From Ichthyophonus hoferi (Eukaryota; Opisthokonta; Ichthyosporea; Ichthyophonida; Ichthyophonidae): DNA of 39,599 nucleotides. How positions within the stretch are numbered: position 1 is the stretch's first letter; every line of letters starts with the position of its first letter. The stretch covers positions 43,226 through 82,824 of the forward strand of contig NAOQ01000152.1 in assembly GCA_002751075.1 (NCBI GenBank), in the 5' to 3' direction. This document shows, piece after piece, positions 23,041 through 34,574 of this stretch. The notes beneath the pieces were generated by a model, which worked only from the letters and a program-made list of their open reading frames with translations, did not search any database and had not been told where the DNA came from. A program made the translations under genes and the position numbers.

Positions 23041-23474
23041 ATGAGCTCATAGCCTATTAATCCTACAACCATTAATAAATTACTTAGTGATGTAAACAAT
23101 ATCCTCCATGGTCTACAATGTAGAACAAGCTAACCTATAGGCCAATGACTTAATAATAAATACGGAAGATAAGAGTAATAAAACCCATGTCTCAGAACCT
23201 GTTTGAGACATTCTTATATACTTCTATTGAGATCAAAATAAGCTGATAAGAATAGAGTTATATTATGACAATACATTTTTCTATTTTGCTTGTGGTATTA
23301 AATATAGCACTTGATTCATCATGTCATTCTCTTGCAAATAATGAATATAATTGTTGTGATATGTGTAATACCTTACAATAATTCCTTACTTACTGATATT
23401 TGAATATGAAATATATTCTGCTTATTTATTATCTGCTATTAATCAGTATTTAGTTAATATGAATTGCTAATAGA

Positions 23475-23710
23475 TAAATCATCTATCAACCCTATACAGT
23501 AATGATTCAAATTAATTCCTATATACCATATTTTATTAGGTATACAATTTGATCAGAATTCAGTCTCACAACATCACATGCGCTTAGAATACTATAAATA
23601 ACCACTGCGGGGTCGAGACGAGGCTTCTAGTGTTTCTTACACTATAGTCTGCCACCCTGACATACGTTATTATCAGGGTAATGGCCTACGATAAAGACAA
23701 GGTAAATTTA
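23475..23710 (+). repeat. R2 dispersed repeat, copy 4
   Basis: This is a full-length R2 copy. The left arm has AGTAATGATTCAAATTAAT and ATTTGATCAGAATTCAG. The centre has GCGCTTAGAATAC and GGTCGAGACGAGGCTTC. The right arm has CACTATAGTCTGCCACC and a GATAAAGACAAGG segment. Confidence 0.6.
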
Positions 23711-24267
23711 CCATTTAAAAAATACGTAAATATAGTCACAGAAACATCTACACGCCATCATCATAATTAATCGTGATAGGGAAAACATGCCACACCAAAG
23801 GCCACAGGCCTAGGCACCCTGACTTGATTGGCACTTTAAAGCCAATTATTACTGTAAATAGCCATATTTAAAGTTTTATTTGTAATTTCATTGGCCATTT
23901 AGATCATATGACTCCAAGAACACTACAGTCGCGATTTACATTTCTCTACCATAAGAAAGCACAAATTAAAACATATTGTCCATGTTTGATTGGCAAGGAA
24001 GGAAAAGTAAAACCAAATAATCTGATAGTACAATCCACAACCATTATATATCATAAGTATATCATTACATTACAACCTATATCATTCCATCATGAATTGT
24101 TTTATTGCGTAACATAACCTTCTTGAATACATATATATAGTAATACTTTCTGTATATGCTTGCAATAAATGATATTAAAGATATAAAGGAACAAGCGTTA
24201 CATAAACCGAATCTAATTGAATCTACCTGAATGGGTGAGGGCCCACTATACATACATATATACAGTA

Positions 24268-24299
<32 letters not shown>

Positions 24300-24743
24300 T
24301 AATGTAGCAAATGTACCATATCTTGTACACTACTCCCTTCTCTCTCTCCTCCCCCTCCATATTTAAATTGGGTAGGTTAGGTTGAAGGTGGTATCTTGTT
24401 AAGTTTGGAAATAGCATAAAACGCCATGATCAAGATGCAATTTTTCCTTTAAAATATTATGGTAGGCTATATAATATATATAACCTAATGCCTAACCTCA
24501 CGATCGCTCACAGAGCCAGTTAATGTGCAGTGGGGTCTGTAGATCCGGCTTTGCAATTGGGTGTTGGTGGGAATTATGATTGGGCTGTGTATGGAGAGAT
24601 ATAGATAGAGATAGAGAGATAGAAAGAATAAAATGTAGGAGTGTTGTGATGAGGTTATGATCAGGATAAATGCAGCAATAGGATATATAGTAGATGGGAA
24701 AAAAGAGAAAGAGAGAGCTCAAAATGTTCATATATACACCATT
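23711..24743. other. Spacer beyond the PP2A gene 3' end
   Basis: No coding feature was recognised. The spacer contains a (CA)n(TA)n microsatellite at about 24,268-24,298 and a purine-rich GATAGA run at about 24,597-24,630. The PP2A transcript should end near here, but no convincing poly(A) signal can be chosen in such AT-rich sequence. Confidence 0.35.
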
Positions 24744-24778
24744 TCATTGATAGATATCAAATTTAAAATTTAAAATTG
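24744..24778 (-). CDS. Candidate last coding exon of the PP2A scaffold gene
   Basis: On the minus strand a strong pyrimidine tract (24,785-24,835) leads to an AAG acceptor at 24,779. The following 35 bases fit the phase left by the exon ending at 25,051 and would add about 11 residues before TGA. Human PP2A-A also ends only a few residues after this point. The residues themselves do not resemble the human end, so support is only positional. Confidence 0.25.
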
Positions 24779-24870
24779 CTTAAGTAAAAAAGAAAAGAAA
24801 AGCAAAAGAAAAAAAAGAAAAGAAAAGTGATAAAATAGAATCCCTTCAAATCCTTGCATCCAATTGCATT

Positions 24871-24935
24871 ACATCACAATACAATCTTTACCCACTAGCA
24901 GGCTTTTGGCGGCAGAGAGCCTAATATCATAATCA
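24871..24935 (-). pseudogene. Decayed copy of the end of PP2A exon 13
   Basis: This stretch repeats the donor end of exon 13 (25,031-25,095) about 160 bp downstream on the minus strand. Both contain TACCCACTAGCAGG, TTTGGCGGCA and an adjoining intron segment CAATACAATC. It would read SAAKSLLV against FAAKALLV in the real exon. By eye it is roughly 80% identical over about 55 bases. It has no acceptor of its own and is most simply an old small tandem duplication across the splice site. Confidence 0.7.
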
Positions 24936-25050
24936 TAATAACAATAAAATAGTAAAGAAATAAAAAACAAAAGCACTAAAGGTAGTCAACTACTATAATA
25001 TAATCCAATACAATATACTACAATACAACACACTGCAATACAATCCTTAC

Positions 25051-28000
25051 CCACTAGCAGGGCTTTGGCGGCAAAGAACCTAACATCCTTATCACTATCA
25101 TCCTTCATCTTCTGTAGTGTATGCACAATAACATCCATTATAGACCAGTTGCTCATGTCTACTTCAAACGCATCCTCCTCCTCCCCTATGTCCTTATCCA
25201 GTGTCTCATTCTCATTGGGATTATTGTTATTATGACTATCACTATGACTATTATTATCATTCTCGCTATTACTCACAAGATTCTCTTTATGTTCAACTAT
25301 CCCTTGGTTATCATTCTCATTCTTACTATGGTCTCCCTCTCTCTCTCTATCGTTATCAATATCCATTTTGACCACTTTCTCCCCTAGCACACATTTCTCT
25401 TTCTCCTCCTTCCCTACCACCTCTGCATCTATTTCCATGTTATTACCATTCTCTTTAGGTTTTTTCTTTTCTTTGCTATTGTTAATCTCCTTCCTTCTAT
25501 CTCCATTTCCATCTCTCTTTCCTTCCTTTACCTCATGCTCATTTACTAACTTAGCAATTAATTCCAGTGTTTTAGCCACGTTAAACCTCACATTAGCGAC
25601 AGGGTCTATACCCATTTCACAGAGGACTGGGAGGACAGATGTGTGAAGAACAGAGATAGGCAGGAGGGGGGCTAGGGCCTGTATAGGTATAAGTATGTAC
25701 GTGGGTATATATATATTATATTACCACGGGTTAATAGGTTAATAGGATAATAGCTTGATTGTATAGTATAATGGTATAATAGTGTAGTAATATAATAGTG
25801 TAATAAAATAATAAAATAATAGCATAGTAGTATAATGGCATAGTAGGGTGCATGAAGGGGGTAGTGAACTTACACGAGATATGACTTTAAATTAATATAT
25901 ATCATTTTGAACTTAATATATGATACTAAAAAATGCTACAGTACATAGATGTGGTTTGCATAGCAAGTAAACATTTGAAGTAATTACATATGGATACAGA
26001 TATACATATAGGCAGATACACCAATAATAATAGAAAATAATACAAAACAAACAGCATAAAATAAAAACATATAATTCGTGTTTAGAGTAATATTGAATAG
26101 AGTGGACAATATAAATAGAAAATGGGAAAAGAACCCAATGGATTATTAGAGCTATAGAGATATGAATAATTAAAACCATTGATACTAGGCAATGCAGTGT
26201 ACGTATGTACTTAAATGTACACAACTCTGTCTAAATAAGAAAATAAATAAACGCACATATCTATCTGCGTACAGCAACATAGACTTACATTAATGCTAAA
26301 TAAGGTAGTCATGCGATGCAGATAATTGGCCTGACTACACATGGCTAACACCTTAGGTAAGATAGACTCAATGGCCCATTCCGGGCCAAAGGCTGTCGTC
26401 AACTTTTGAAGGTTTTCTATGGGTGATAAGTCATGCATTTAGGGTGGCCGTAAGAATATATCATATATATAATTATAACTATACCTGGACGTCTAAAATT
26501 TAAAACAAAATTTAAAAATAGCTTTAATGGATGAGTCAATGGCTGGTTGAGGTTCTCTACTGGTAATAAATCATATGTATTCGTGTATGCTTAAAAATAT
26601 AATGCATATACATACACATATCTAACCAAGTATGAATGGATTATGAATATACTTGGATGTTTAAAACAATTTCATTTTTTAATTGATAAGAGTTAATGGC
26701 TGTAATTAATGCACATCATTACATTAAATTTAAAACAGGAATATATCTATCCATCAATATACATATTTATATACATACATACACATATAAATAGATATAT
26801 ATAGTCATCTACCTGTGGCAGCCTCTCGGATAGAATACACACAGTCAGTTAACCATGAAAGACACATGTTCATTAATTTCTCATCGAAGAACTCACGGCC
26901 CTGTATAGCCATATATATATATGTCAGTGTCCGGTTTATCGACCTGTGTGTATGTAATGTAATGTAATTCAATACAATTCTGTCGCATACATGACACCAA
27001 TAATAATAATAATAGTAATAGTATGCCGTCACTCATTATCCATGGGAATTGATACACACGTTTTTAAAAATCAAGCCAATTATTGCACCATATTAAACAA
27101 GCAATCAACTACAGGGCGCTCCATTAAAAACCACTCAATAATTTAAACACGAACCAGTTGTTGTGCGAGAAGGGGGACGTATTCGATAATAGCCAATCGC
27201 ACACGCCATTGGCGATCACCAGATAACTCCAAGATAGCAGGGAGAAGCGATTGAGACAACAATGTCACACCCACCACTGTGATTAGATGAATAATATTAG
27301 TGATTACCAATTGGGTAAGTGATGAAGATCTAAGGTCCGTATTGAAGTTATAAATGTTAATTACCTCTATAAATGTTATTTTCTTCTATATATAGGAGTG
27401 GAATGTGTTTAATATAACCTTACTCTAAAAATCACACATAAATATAACGCACGTCCTCCCACTTTCCATATATAGTCAATTTCGACGACCAATCATTAAC
27501 GAAATTTTCGGGGTTAGATGTATGTAATTGGAAGAAAACCAAAAGACATGAACAGAATGAAAGTGATATATATATGTATATGCTATCAGGTTGGAAAAAT
27601 ACTTTAATCAATCCTTTTCTAGGAAATAAGGCCCATGTTCACTAACAGGTAATAAAGAACTGCTAGTGCTTACTTTCTACAATATATATATATATGTCTA
27701 AGATGGTAGCTTATCATAATGTAGTGTATATTATATTATTCCTACGTGTGTATAGAAATTAACGTCCCATTTTTATAAACTTCTGGCTCTCTTATTCGTG
27801 CCCTAACTAGAAGAAATAAATGAATAAATACCGATTTTAAAAGCTAACATCAACCAGCCATTAAGTCGTATCCATTAAATTTTATGGTTTTAGATACCCA
27901 GATATAGTCATATAATATAATATAGCATATACATATACCTACCCTCATTGACTGCCTCCAATTTTGATATTATACTTAGTCTAACCTCCGCTGTTTCATC

Positions 28001-31000
28001 TTTTAATAGTTGGAGGAATATGGGGAGAAGGTTTTCAATAGTGCTAGGAAGGGAAGGGTATAGTATGGTTAGTATACAGGGTATATATGGTATAAGGCAC
28101 AGCATATGGGATATATAAGGTATAGTATGGTTAGTATACAGGGTATATATGGTATAAGGCACAGCATATGGGATATATAAGGTATAGTATATATATATAA
28201 ATATAATAGTATCCATAATAATATAACAGTATAATAGTACACATACTTATTCTTGCCCAACACAGGTGCCAGAGCCATAACCTTTGAGGCTAGGGCAGAC
28301 CTAACATGCTGGGAGGGATCAACTACCAGGTCCTTGATACAGGGGAATACTGCTTTAAGTGTGGTCTCCTCTCTGATGTCCAGGGAAAGCGCTGCGCAGA
28401 AGTCTGCGGGTATATGGGAGTAGGTAGGTATGTATGCAGATAGGTAGGCAGGTAGGTGTGTACGTATGTATGTATGTATGTATGTATGACAGTTAGAAAA
28501 AGATGTATGCACATCTAAAAAAAAATCTAAAAAACATACATACATACATATACACATAGCATACACACACCATATAAAAAACGTACCAGGTAGACACAGT
28601 GCCGCGGCTGTCCTAACCTCTGCTTCTTGATCCTTAAGTAGTTTAACAAAGTAAGGAACTAGATCGGTCTTAGTAAGCTCTTCTCCTAGTGCTGATTGGA
28701 GCTGCATCATGTATCATACATTGCTGTTAATATAGTATACTTTAATATGTCCATATAAATATATGTATAAAGGTGTTATATTATGTTATATATATAATAC
28801 AGGATAATATACTATAATATAACATAATATAATATAGTACAATACAATACAATACAATGCAATGCAATACACTACATAGTACTATAACCTACCTACCTCT
28901 ACAAATTTCTCGGCAGCAGCATAGCGGACCTTCCAACTCTTATCTTCAAATGCCTTCTTTAACGAGGGAAGTAATAGAGTTTCCTTCTCTGAAGTATTAG
29001 GGAGGAGGAGGGCAATGGATACTGAGGCTTCAACGGCTAACAGGCGCACACTGTCCTATAAGGGAATAAGGTTAAAATCATACCGTGATAGTAAGATACA
29101 AAGATATTGTTACTGATTTTAAATTAATTGCGCAAATAGATAGGAATAATATTACAGCATTATTATTGGGATTGATATTTTTGTTGATTTTAAACCTGTA
29201 TGTTCATTAGCTGGTTTAACTACGATATCCAATAAGGGTGTCTTTTTGGGGCGGGGTAAGAGAATGGTAAGACGAATTGACCTAGTTAGGCAATGGAAAA
29301 ATAGTATCATATAAGTAGATGTTAGAATATTATTCATTATTATTATTATTATTGATATTGTAAATTGGTATTATGCAACCAGCATCCTTGAATAATGGTT
29401 TTAACCGGTTGACCTGTCTAAGATTTCATTTTCATTGTTCATAGAGCACATTACAGATATATACAAATACATATACATATCATTATATACCCTCATATAC
29501 CCCTATATATACCTGGTCATCCTGGGCTAGGGCTACAAACAGAGGGATAATGTCTGATTTAAGCAACTCTGTGTTAACAACCTCGGCAAATCCCTGGAAT
29601 ATTAATGATCAGTTAATATGATTACCGACTGAACTATTAATTATAAACAGCAATTAATGGGAATATAAAAGGTAATAATTTTAATCATAATAGTAAGGTA
29701 TTATGCGTGACTGTAATGAACAATAAACAATATAAGCCGATAAACAGAGAATAGTTGATAAGAAAGTATACTTCCTATAATATCTATATATAGATATAAT
29801 GATAGATCTGGTGAGGTATACTAGCGCATATGTAGTCCGTGCCACCAATTATTGACAATACTGCCATCATTATTAGTAGTATTATTATCACTATAATAAT
29901 TATTATATATACGCTCTGAAAACATACCTCTACTGTCTGCACACCGCCAGGTAGCTTCCATCTCTGTACCAATCAACCGTTAGATTTTTATACAACTATA
30001 TCCATATGCATACATGCATACATATACCATATACACTATACATATACATACTATACGTATATGCATACATACATACATACACACATATATACGTATATCA
30101 TGTATATCCTATACCTACACATACATATACCACACACTCTATACAGCCTATCCAATACATACCCCCGACTTAGAGGCAACAATCCTCTCAGTCATAGCAA
30201 TACCATTTCTACATATACCTTATACCCTATATACCATACACACCCTATATATATATACTATAATATACATACCCCTAATTTAGCAGCAGCAGCCCTTCTA
30301 ACCATAGGTGTATCGTCTCTACACAACCCTGCATACAAACGACAAAGATCTGCCTGTGTGACCTCATCCACCTTAGGATATATGGTAGAGAATAGTCCTG
30401 TTTAGCAGGGAAATATCATCGGTTAAAAAAATCTAAAAACTCCTTATAAAACATTATGTTCGTGTAGCTGTATTGACTTTATATTGGATCCTGGATACAT
30501 AGCCTGTTTAATGAGAGGTTGATCTTGGCTTATTTAAATAAATAAAAGAAGGCTATCTTTTAAAATAAAGCATGCATATTTATATCTATAGTAATGGTAA
30601 AACACAATTACTGAAACAAATAACACCGCATGTACTGTATATCTATCTTTTCGATTGCTATTTTGAAATTTGTAAAAAACTAAAATATATGTGTTAATTT
30701 TTACTATGTATATATATCTGACATATCACACTTCATAAATAATAATAGTAACTAATATTATAATACTATTGGGTAATATCCCGCCCACCTAGTCATGATG
30801 TCGTGTAACCCATGCTCAGGTTATATATTATATTCTTATAAATCCCACTAACCTGTAGATGAGGTCTTGGCTGTGAACCAATCACCTTGGGCTAATCTAC
30901 GCACCATAATGCTATATTCGGCAATATGACAGGTGTCCATTTGACTGCAGATAAACACTAGAGAAGCAACGGCCTAGATATAGTATACAATATAATATCA

Positions 31001-32899
31001 TGCGTATGAATACATATATATAAGGTAGATTGTATGAATAAATGTAGATACATAGATTGGGTAAAGTGGGTGTGTATGACGCCAGGATAGTGATCGGTTA
31101 GCAACCTTCCACCAGGTATTATATGGTATGCTATAAATAATGGATATATGTATATATGTACGTATGTATGTGTGCATGTATGTGTGTATAAATAGATAAG
31201 AGATGTATGAACGGATAGAGAGAGACATATCTGTATGCATAGAGAAGGTACCAAGTGCTAAACCACTACTCTAAGCAGTGTCTGTTATTATGTGTACACA
31301 CCTTGTCCTTAGCCACTATGACATGCATGCATGCATACATACACACATATATACATACATACATACATGCACATATATATATTACTATCCCACTCATATA
31401 TACACACAGACCTTATCCCTAACCACAGTTTCCTCTACCGCTGCCAACACTTCCAATATAGGTAATAAGGTATAGGCATGTTCACGGCCCCCTACTAGGG
31501 GGACAAATCCCCCTAGCTCCTCGGCCAAAGCCACCAGGACCTCGTCCTCATCGTCAAGGCAGTCTACGAATTATAATTAATTTTAAAAGTTAATGGTTTA
31601 TTCTAATTGGTCGGCTCAGGTATGCCGTGTTTATCCTGGCAGAGTTAAATATATAGTACCAGTACATCGCATCTATCTATACACATTAATTTAATATTTT
31701 TTAAAATCATTTTCTACCAATAAAACTAGAAGAAATAAGCTCAATTGGGCATTTATTTTAAATCCTTACTATGCTAAATTTTATCCAAGGTAATATATAT
31801 ATACTAAAGGTACCGATAGACCTGTTTCCATGATATGGCATTGATTCATTGGTAGACGATTATATAGGATAATATGTAGTGAGGTGTACTTTAATAGGAC
31901 TAGCTAATTAGCTCAACGGTTCGCTTTGCTTAGCAACAACCAATAATAGCACCGCATTAGTGTCGTTTCAGCTAAGTTAACCGATGGTTTAAATTTTAAA
32001 GTATTTGGTTCCGTGTTGGGCGTGGTTGCAATTCAAGTGTGATCCAAAAGGTTTGATTTATCAGGAGTTTAAAATGAATGAGTATACGCATATAATTGGC
32101 AAGTCTGACTATAAAAAGAGAAGGAGAGAAAGAATATAAAATGAAAGATAAGCCAGTAAAAAATAAATGAACAAAATAACAGCCAGGAAGGTCTGAATAT
32201 TAAAAACACGGTAAAGAGAAACTAAGTGCCCGAGAATAAAAATAATGGCAAAACAAAAAAACTAGATCTTGTGACGAAATAATATATCAAATTCAAAAAG
32301 AATTTAAGTTTTTGTACGTATAAATATGTGTCCAGTCGTATTTGTCTAGGTTTGTGTCTGTATATGTGTGCATGTAAGTGCATTTAATTATGTGTTTGTG
32401 TATATGTATGTGAACGGTAGGTGAATGATATATCAATATCAATGTATGTATATATGCAAATGTTTGTGCAAATGTTTGTGATGCACATGCGTATACAGTG
32501 TAGAAGCAAGAAAAAGTAGATAGAGCCACTCGCCTTATGGATGTGCGTAATTGTGTGCTGTGTATACTTAATGTATGTTTACCGGCAAGTTTGGACAAGC
32601 ACCCCCCCACACACACATAAAGAAACAAGTGTTTATAAAGCTGCCAAATATATTCCAAATACTCCTATACCCCTGTATTAATAAAAAATTGCACACAAGC
32701 GTATGAGAGGTAAGAAAGAACAAGGGTAAGTATAATACAAACTTTGTAGATATGAGAGTAATTCTGTCCTTGTTTTCTCTTCTCCTAAAGCCAAGGCAAT
32801 AGTAGTTATTCTAGAAATTGAATTCAGTCTGGCTTGCACATCCTCATTTTTAAGCTCATCAAAGAGAACAGCAATGGGATATAGCTCTTCTGTGCTCAT
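25051..32899 (-). CDS. PPP2R1A: PP2A 65-kDa regulatory scaffold subunit A (HEAT-repeat protein)
   Basis: The A subunit is the curved HEAT scaffold that joins the PP2A catalytic C subunit to a B subunit. Thirteen minus-strand exons fit in phase: 32743-32899, 31412-31563, 30853-30973, 30273-30397, 29513-29593, 28897-29055, 28587-28701, 28247-28403, 27943-28043, 27155-27276, 26813-26900, 26289-26416 and 25051-25678, totalling 711 codons (human about 589 aa). Colinear blocks include [106 protein letters not shown] and [14 protein letters not shown]. The excess is a 137-residue Lys/Glu/Asn/Asp-rich stretch in the last HEAT repeat, inside one exon. An acceptor (CATACAG) just upstream of the ATG suggests a 5' non-coding exon. 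The final exon after the GTGG|GTAAGG donor at 25,051 is uncertain. The symbol follows the human orthologue; PPP2R1A and PPP2R1B are not separable here. Confidence 0.95.
26520..26735 (-). pseudogene. Decayed copies of the start of PP2A exon 12
   Basis: Intron 11 contains two echoes of the exon 12 acceptor region (26,395-26,450). The first, around 26,535-26,580, has GGTTCTCTACTGGTAATAAA against GGTTTTCTATGGGTGATAAG in the true exon (140 bp away). The second, fainter, is around 26,675-26,715. The intervening intron sequence also repeats (TATACCTGGACGTCTAAAA against TATACTTGGATGTTTAAAA). This fits a tandem triplication of a roughly 140-155-bp unit spanning the splice site, now decayed. Confidence 0.55.
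28057..28190. repeat. 62-bp tandem repeat in PP2A intron 8
   Basis: There are two complete identical units and the first ten bases of a third, beginning at 28,057, 28,119 and 28,181. They start fourteen bases from the exon 9 acceptor. The open frames crossing them are artefacts of the repeat. Confidence 0.9.
28425..28560. repeat. Tetranucleotide microsatellite in PP2A intron 7
   Basis: The intron between exons 7 and 8 holds GTAG/GTAT units (about 28,425-28,490) and a further ACAT run (about 28,536-28,550). These account for the Thr/His/Tyr-rich open frames read here. Confidence 0.8.
29928..29963 (-). CDS. Possible 36-bp in-frame cassette exon in PP2A intron 4
   Basis: The stretch has an acceptor (TTGGTACAG) and donor (GAG|GTATGT), is exactly 12 codons long ([12 protein letters not shown]), and lies between exons 4 and 5, which both meet at phase 0. 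It could therefore be included without shifting the frame. It faintly resembles the end of exon 6 ([14 protein letters not shown]). The human protein has no residues at this point, so it may equally be a decayed duplicate. Confidence 0.3.
30155..30213 (-). pseudogene. Decayed copy of the end of PP2A exon 4
   Basis: This aligns without gaps to the donor end of exon 4 (30,265-30,323), 110 bp away, with about two thirds of bases identical. Shared blocks include ATACATACCCC, TTAG, CATAG and TCTACA. It keeps a donor (GTATGT), but the piece bounded by usable splice sites is 46 bases, so including it would shift the frame. Confidence 0.65.
31301..31325 (-). pseudogene. Possible decayed copy of the end of PP2A exon 2
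   Basis: A short stretch reading IVAKDK followed by GTGTGT resembles the exon 2 end TVVRDK followed by GTCTGT, 110 bp away. Thirteen of 19 exon bases match. This is short, and would be unremarkable alone. It is listed because exons 4, 12 and 13 show the same arrangement. Confidence 0.35.
31564..32742. other. PP2A intron 1
   Basis: This is the longest intron of the gene, AT-rich, with GT-rich and CA-rich low-complexity stretches (about 32,330-32,480 and 32,605-32,620). No nested gene or RNA was recognised. Its donor is GTTTGT, weaker than most in this gene. Confidence 0.6.
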
Positions 32900-33179
32900 G
32901 GTTTACTACTAAAGTTCCTGTATGAAAACAGCAAATGACGAAAAATAAATTATTCTATAGCTTCAATCGCAATGGTGCGAAAAAAAAGAAAAAAAAAACT
33001 ACCTAAGAAAAACTAACGAACACCGAAAAATAAAAATAAAATGAAATTTCCGGCAAAGAAGTAAATGTGTTTGCATAAAGTTGGATGGAATATAGATATC
33101 ATAAGATGACAAGATATCTTTAGATATCTTTACGATACAGTATTATTATTTCTTATTATTCGGTTGTTTTTTTTTTGGG

Positions 33180-33255
33180 GGTTAATAAAAATAAAGTGGA
33201 CGCCGTTCCCGGGCTGCCGTTGTCGCAGAGATAATGCAATAGGCGATAGGTACTT
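33180..33255 (-). promoter_or_regulatory. GC-rich patch upstream of the PP2A gene
   Basis: A locally GC- and CpG-rich stretch (GACGCCGTTCCCGGGCTGCC) lies in AT-rich DNA about 300 bp upstream of the PP2A start codon, beyond a likely 5' UTR intron. It is a plausible core promoter or start-site region. That is inferred from position and base composition only. Confidence 0.3.
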
Positions 33256-34574
33256 TTATTGCTTCACTATGATTGGCTTAAAAATAGTTGTTGTTGTTAT
33301 TATTTGTAACTATAAATAGATTGTAAAATATGTCTTTGATATGCATGTTTATTGTATAATTGTCATACTGTTATTAGCTGCATACCAGGACTCAAAAGAA
33401 CGTATTTAAGATCTTAATTGTGTATTATTAGATAATAAACGTACAGAAGTATTTAAGAATGACCTATACAATACTAAATTAAAAGTCTTAAATAAACACA
33501 GGTATATATACATAGTAATGGAAATAGAACTAGTATCTGTTGTGTTGAATTCTTTTGCTACACATGTTGGTATAGGCTTATGCTGTGTGTATTTTGCAAG
33601 TATTTTATATGTGTACAGAACACGAGTAAGTTCGGAGCATTGCACTACTTGAAGAGTATGGGCCTATTTAATTAGTAATAATGGCCTTTGCCTAAAGTTC
33701 ATTACATTAGCCGTGCGACACTTATTATTGGATATCACTATCATGGTTAAAACTTTATCACTTATATATGAACACCTATAGTGATTTGTCCGAAGTTTAT
33801 CTTAGGTATTTCATTTTAATGCATGTAAACAATATTAGCTATTTAGATGGAAACCAATCTAGTTTTAAGTTGAATGCTATAGTATGGCAATAGGTGCTCC
33901 ATATGTATTGGTTTAACCTTTAACTTGGAGCACATATGTAACCCAAATGAAATAGTATAGTAAAAGGTACTATGATTACATAGGAACATCCCCTTACCAA
34001 GTGGAAATAAAGTTGAGGTTTCTAGGACCATGTTAAGTAACTGCAGGCTAGTCACTTTGACCAAAACTATATAAGAGAACCTCAGGTCTGTATTAAGGGC
34101 CGGAAATTATACATGCAAATAAATAAAAATTGAACATATAGTAAAGCATCATTTGTATTATAGTTATGACTTAAAGACGGAACATAAATTCTTCAAAGAC
34201 GACATTTGTCCCAGACGTAAATTATTACTAGCTCCCATCACCCGTGCCTGGTTTGTGAAGATAGAAAAGAAAGTGAAAGTAGCACTTCCTACTGACTCCG
34301 AAGAATCCACCAGAGCTAACAACAATCTGCCAATTCTATATTTAATATAGTTTGATGAGCCATTATCCTGAATCAATTTCAGCGCAAGATAATCAATCAC
34401 AAATAGGATAACTAGAAGCGTTTTCCCGATTGGTTTACATATTTCAAGATTAGCTAGGTCTAAAACGCACAATGCTTAGCTTAACATAAGCAAACTTATT
34501 CCTGAATTAAGAAATCAAGTAGAACCTTGTTCATCTCTTCCTAGCAATTATACTGATTATAAATACAGTATTAC
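33256..34574. other. Spacer upstream of PP2A, one odd open stretch
   Basis: Mostly AT-rich sequence with no recognised gene. Around 34,160-34,475 both strands are open for longer than usual (102 codons on minus, 65 on plus) and the composition is less AT-rich. On the minus strand there is a faint resemblance to a retroelement integrase core, too weak to call. It is not an identifiable host exon. Confidence 0.35.

Noticed and set aside
25133-25543. The charged PP2A stretch as an unspliced intron
   Set aside because: It is open for all 137 codons. A GTAAAG donor exists near its start, but the only in-phase AG near the end follows purine-rich sequence without a pyrimidine tract, and other AGs break the frame.
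30014-30405. Plus-strand open frames rich in Thr, Tyr, His and Ile
   Set aside because: They are antisense to PP2A exon 4 and its microsatellite-like intron.
31900-31990. tRNA-like stretch (TAGCTCAACGG resembling an A box)
   Set aside because: No acceptable B box, anticodon stem or acceptor pairing follows at the right spacing.
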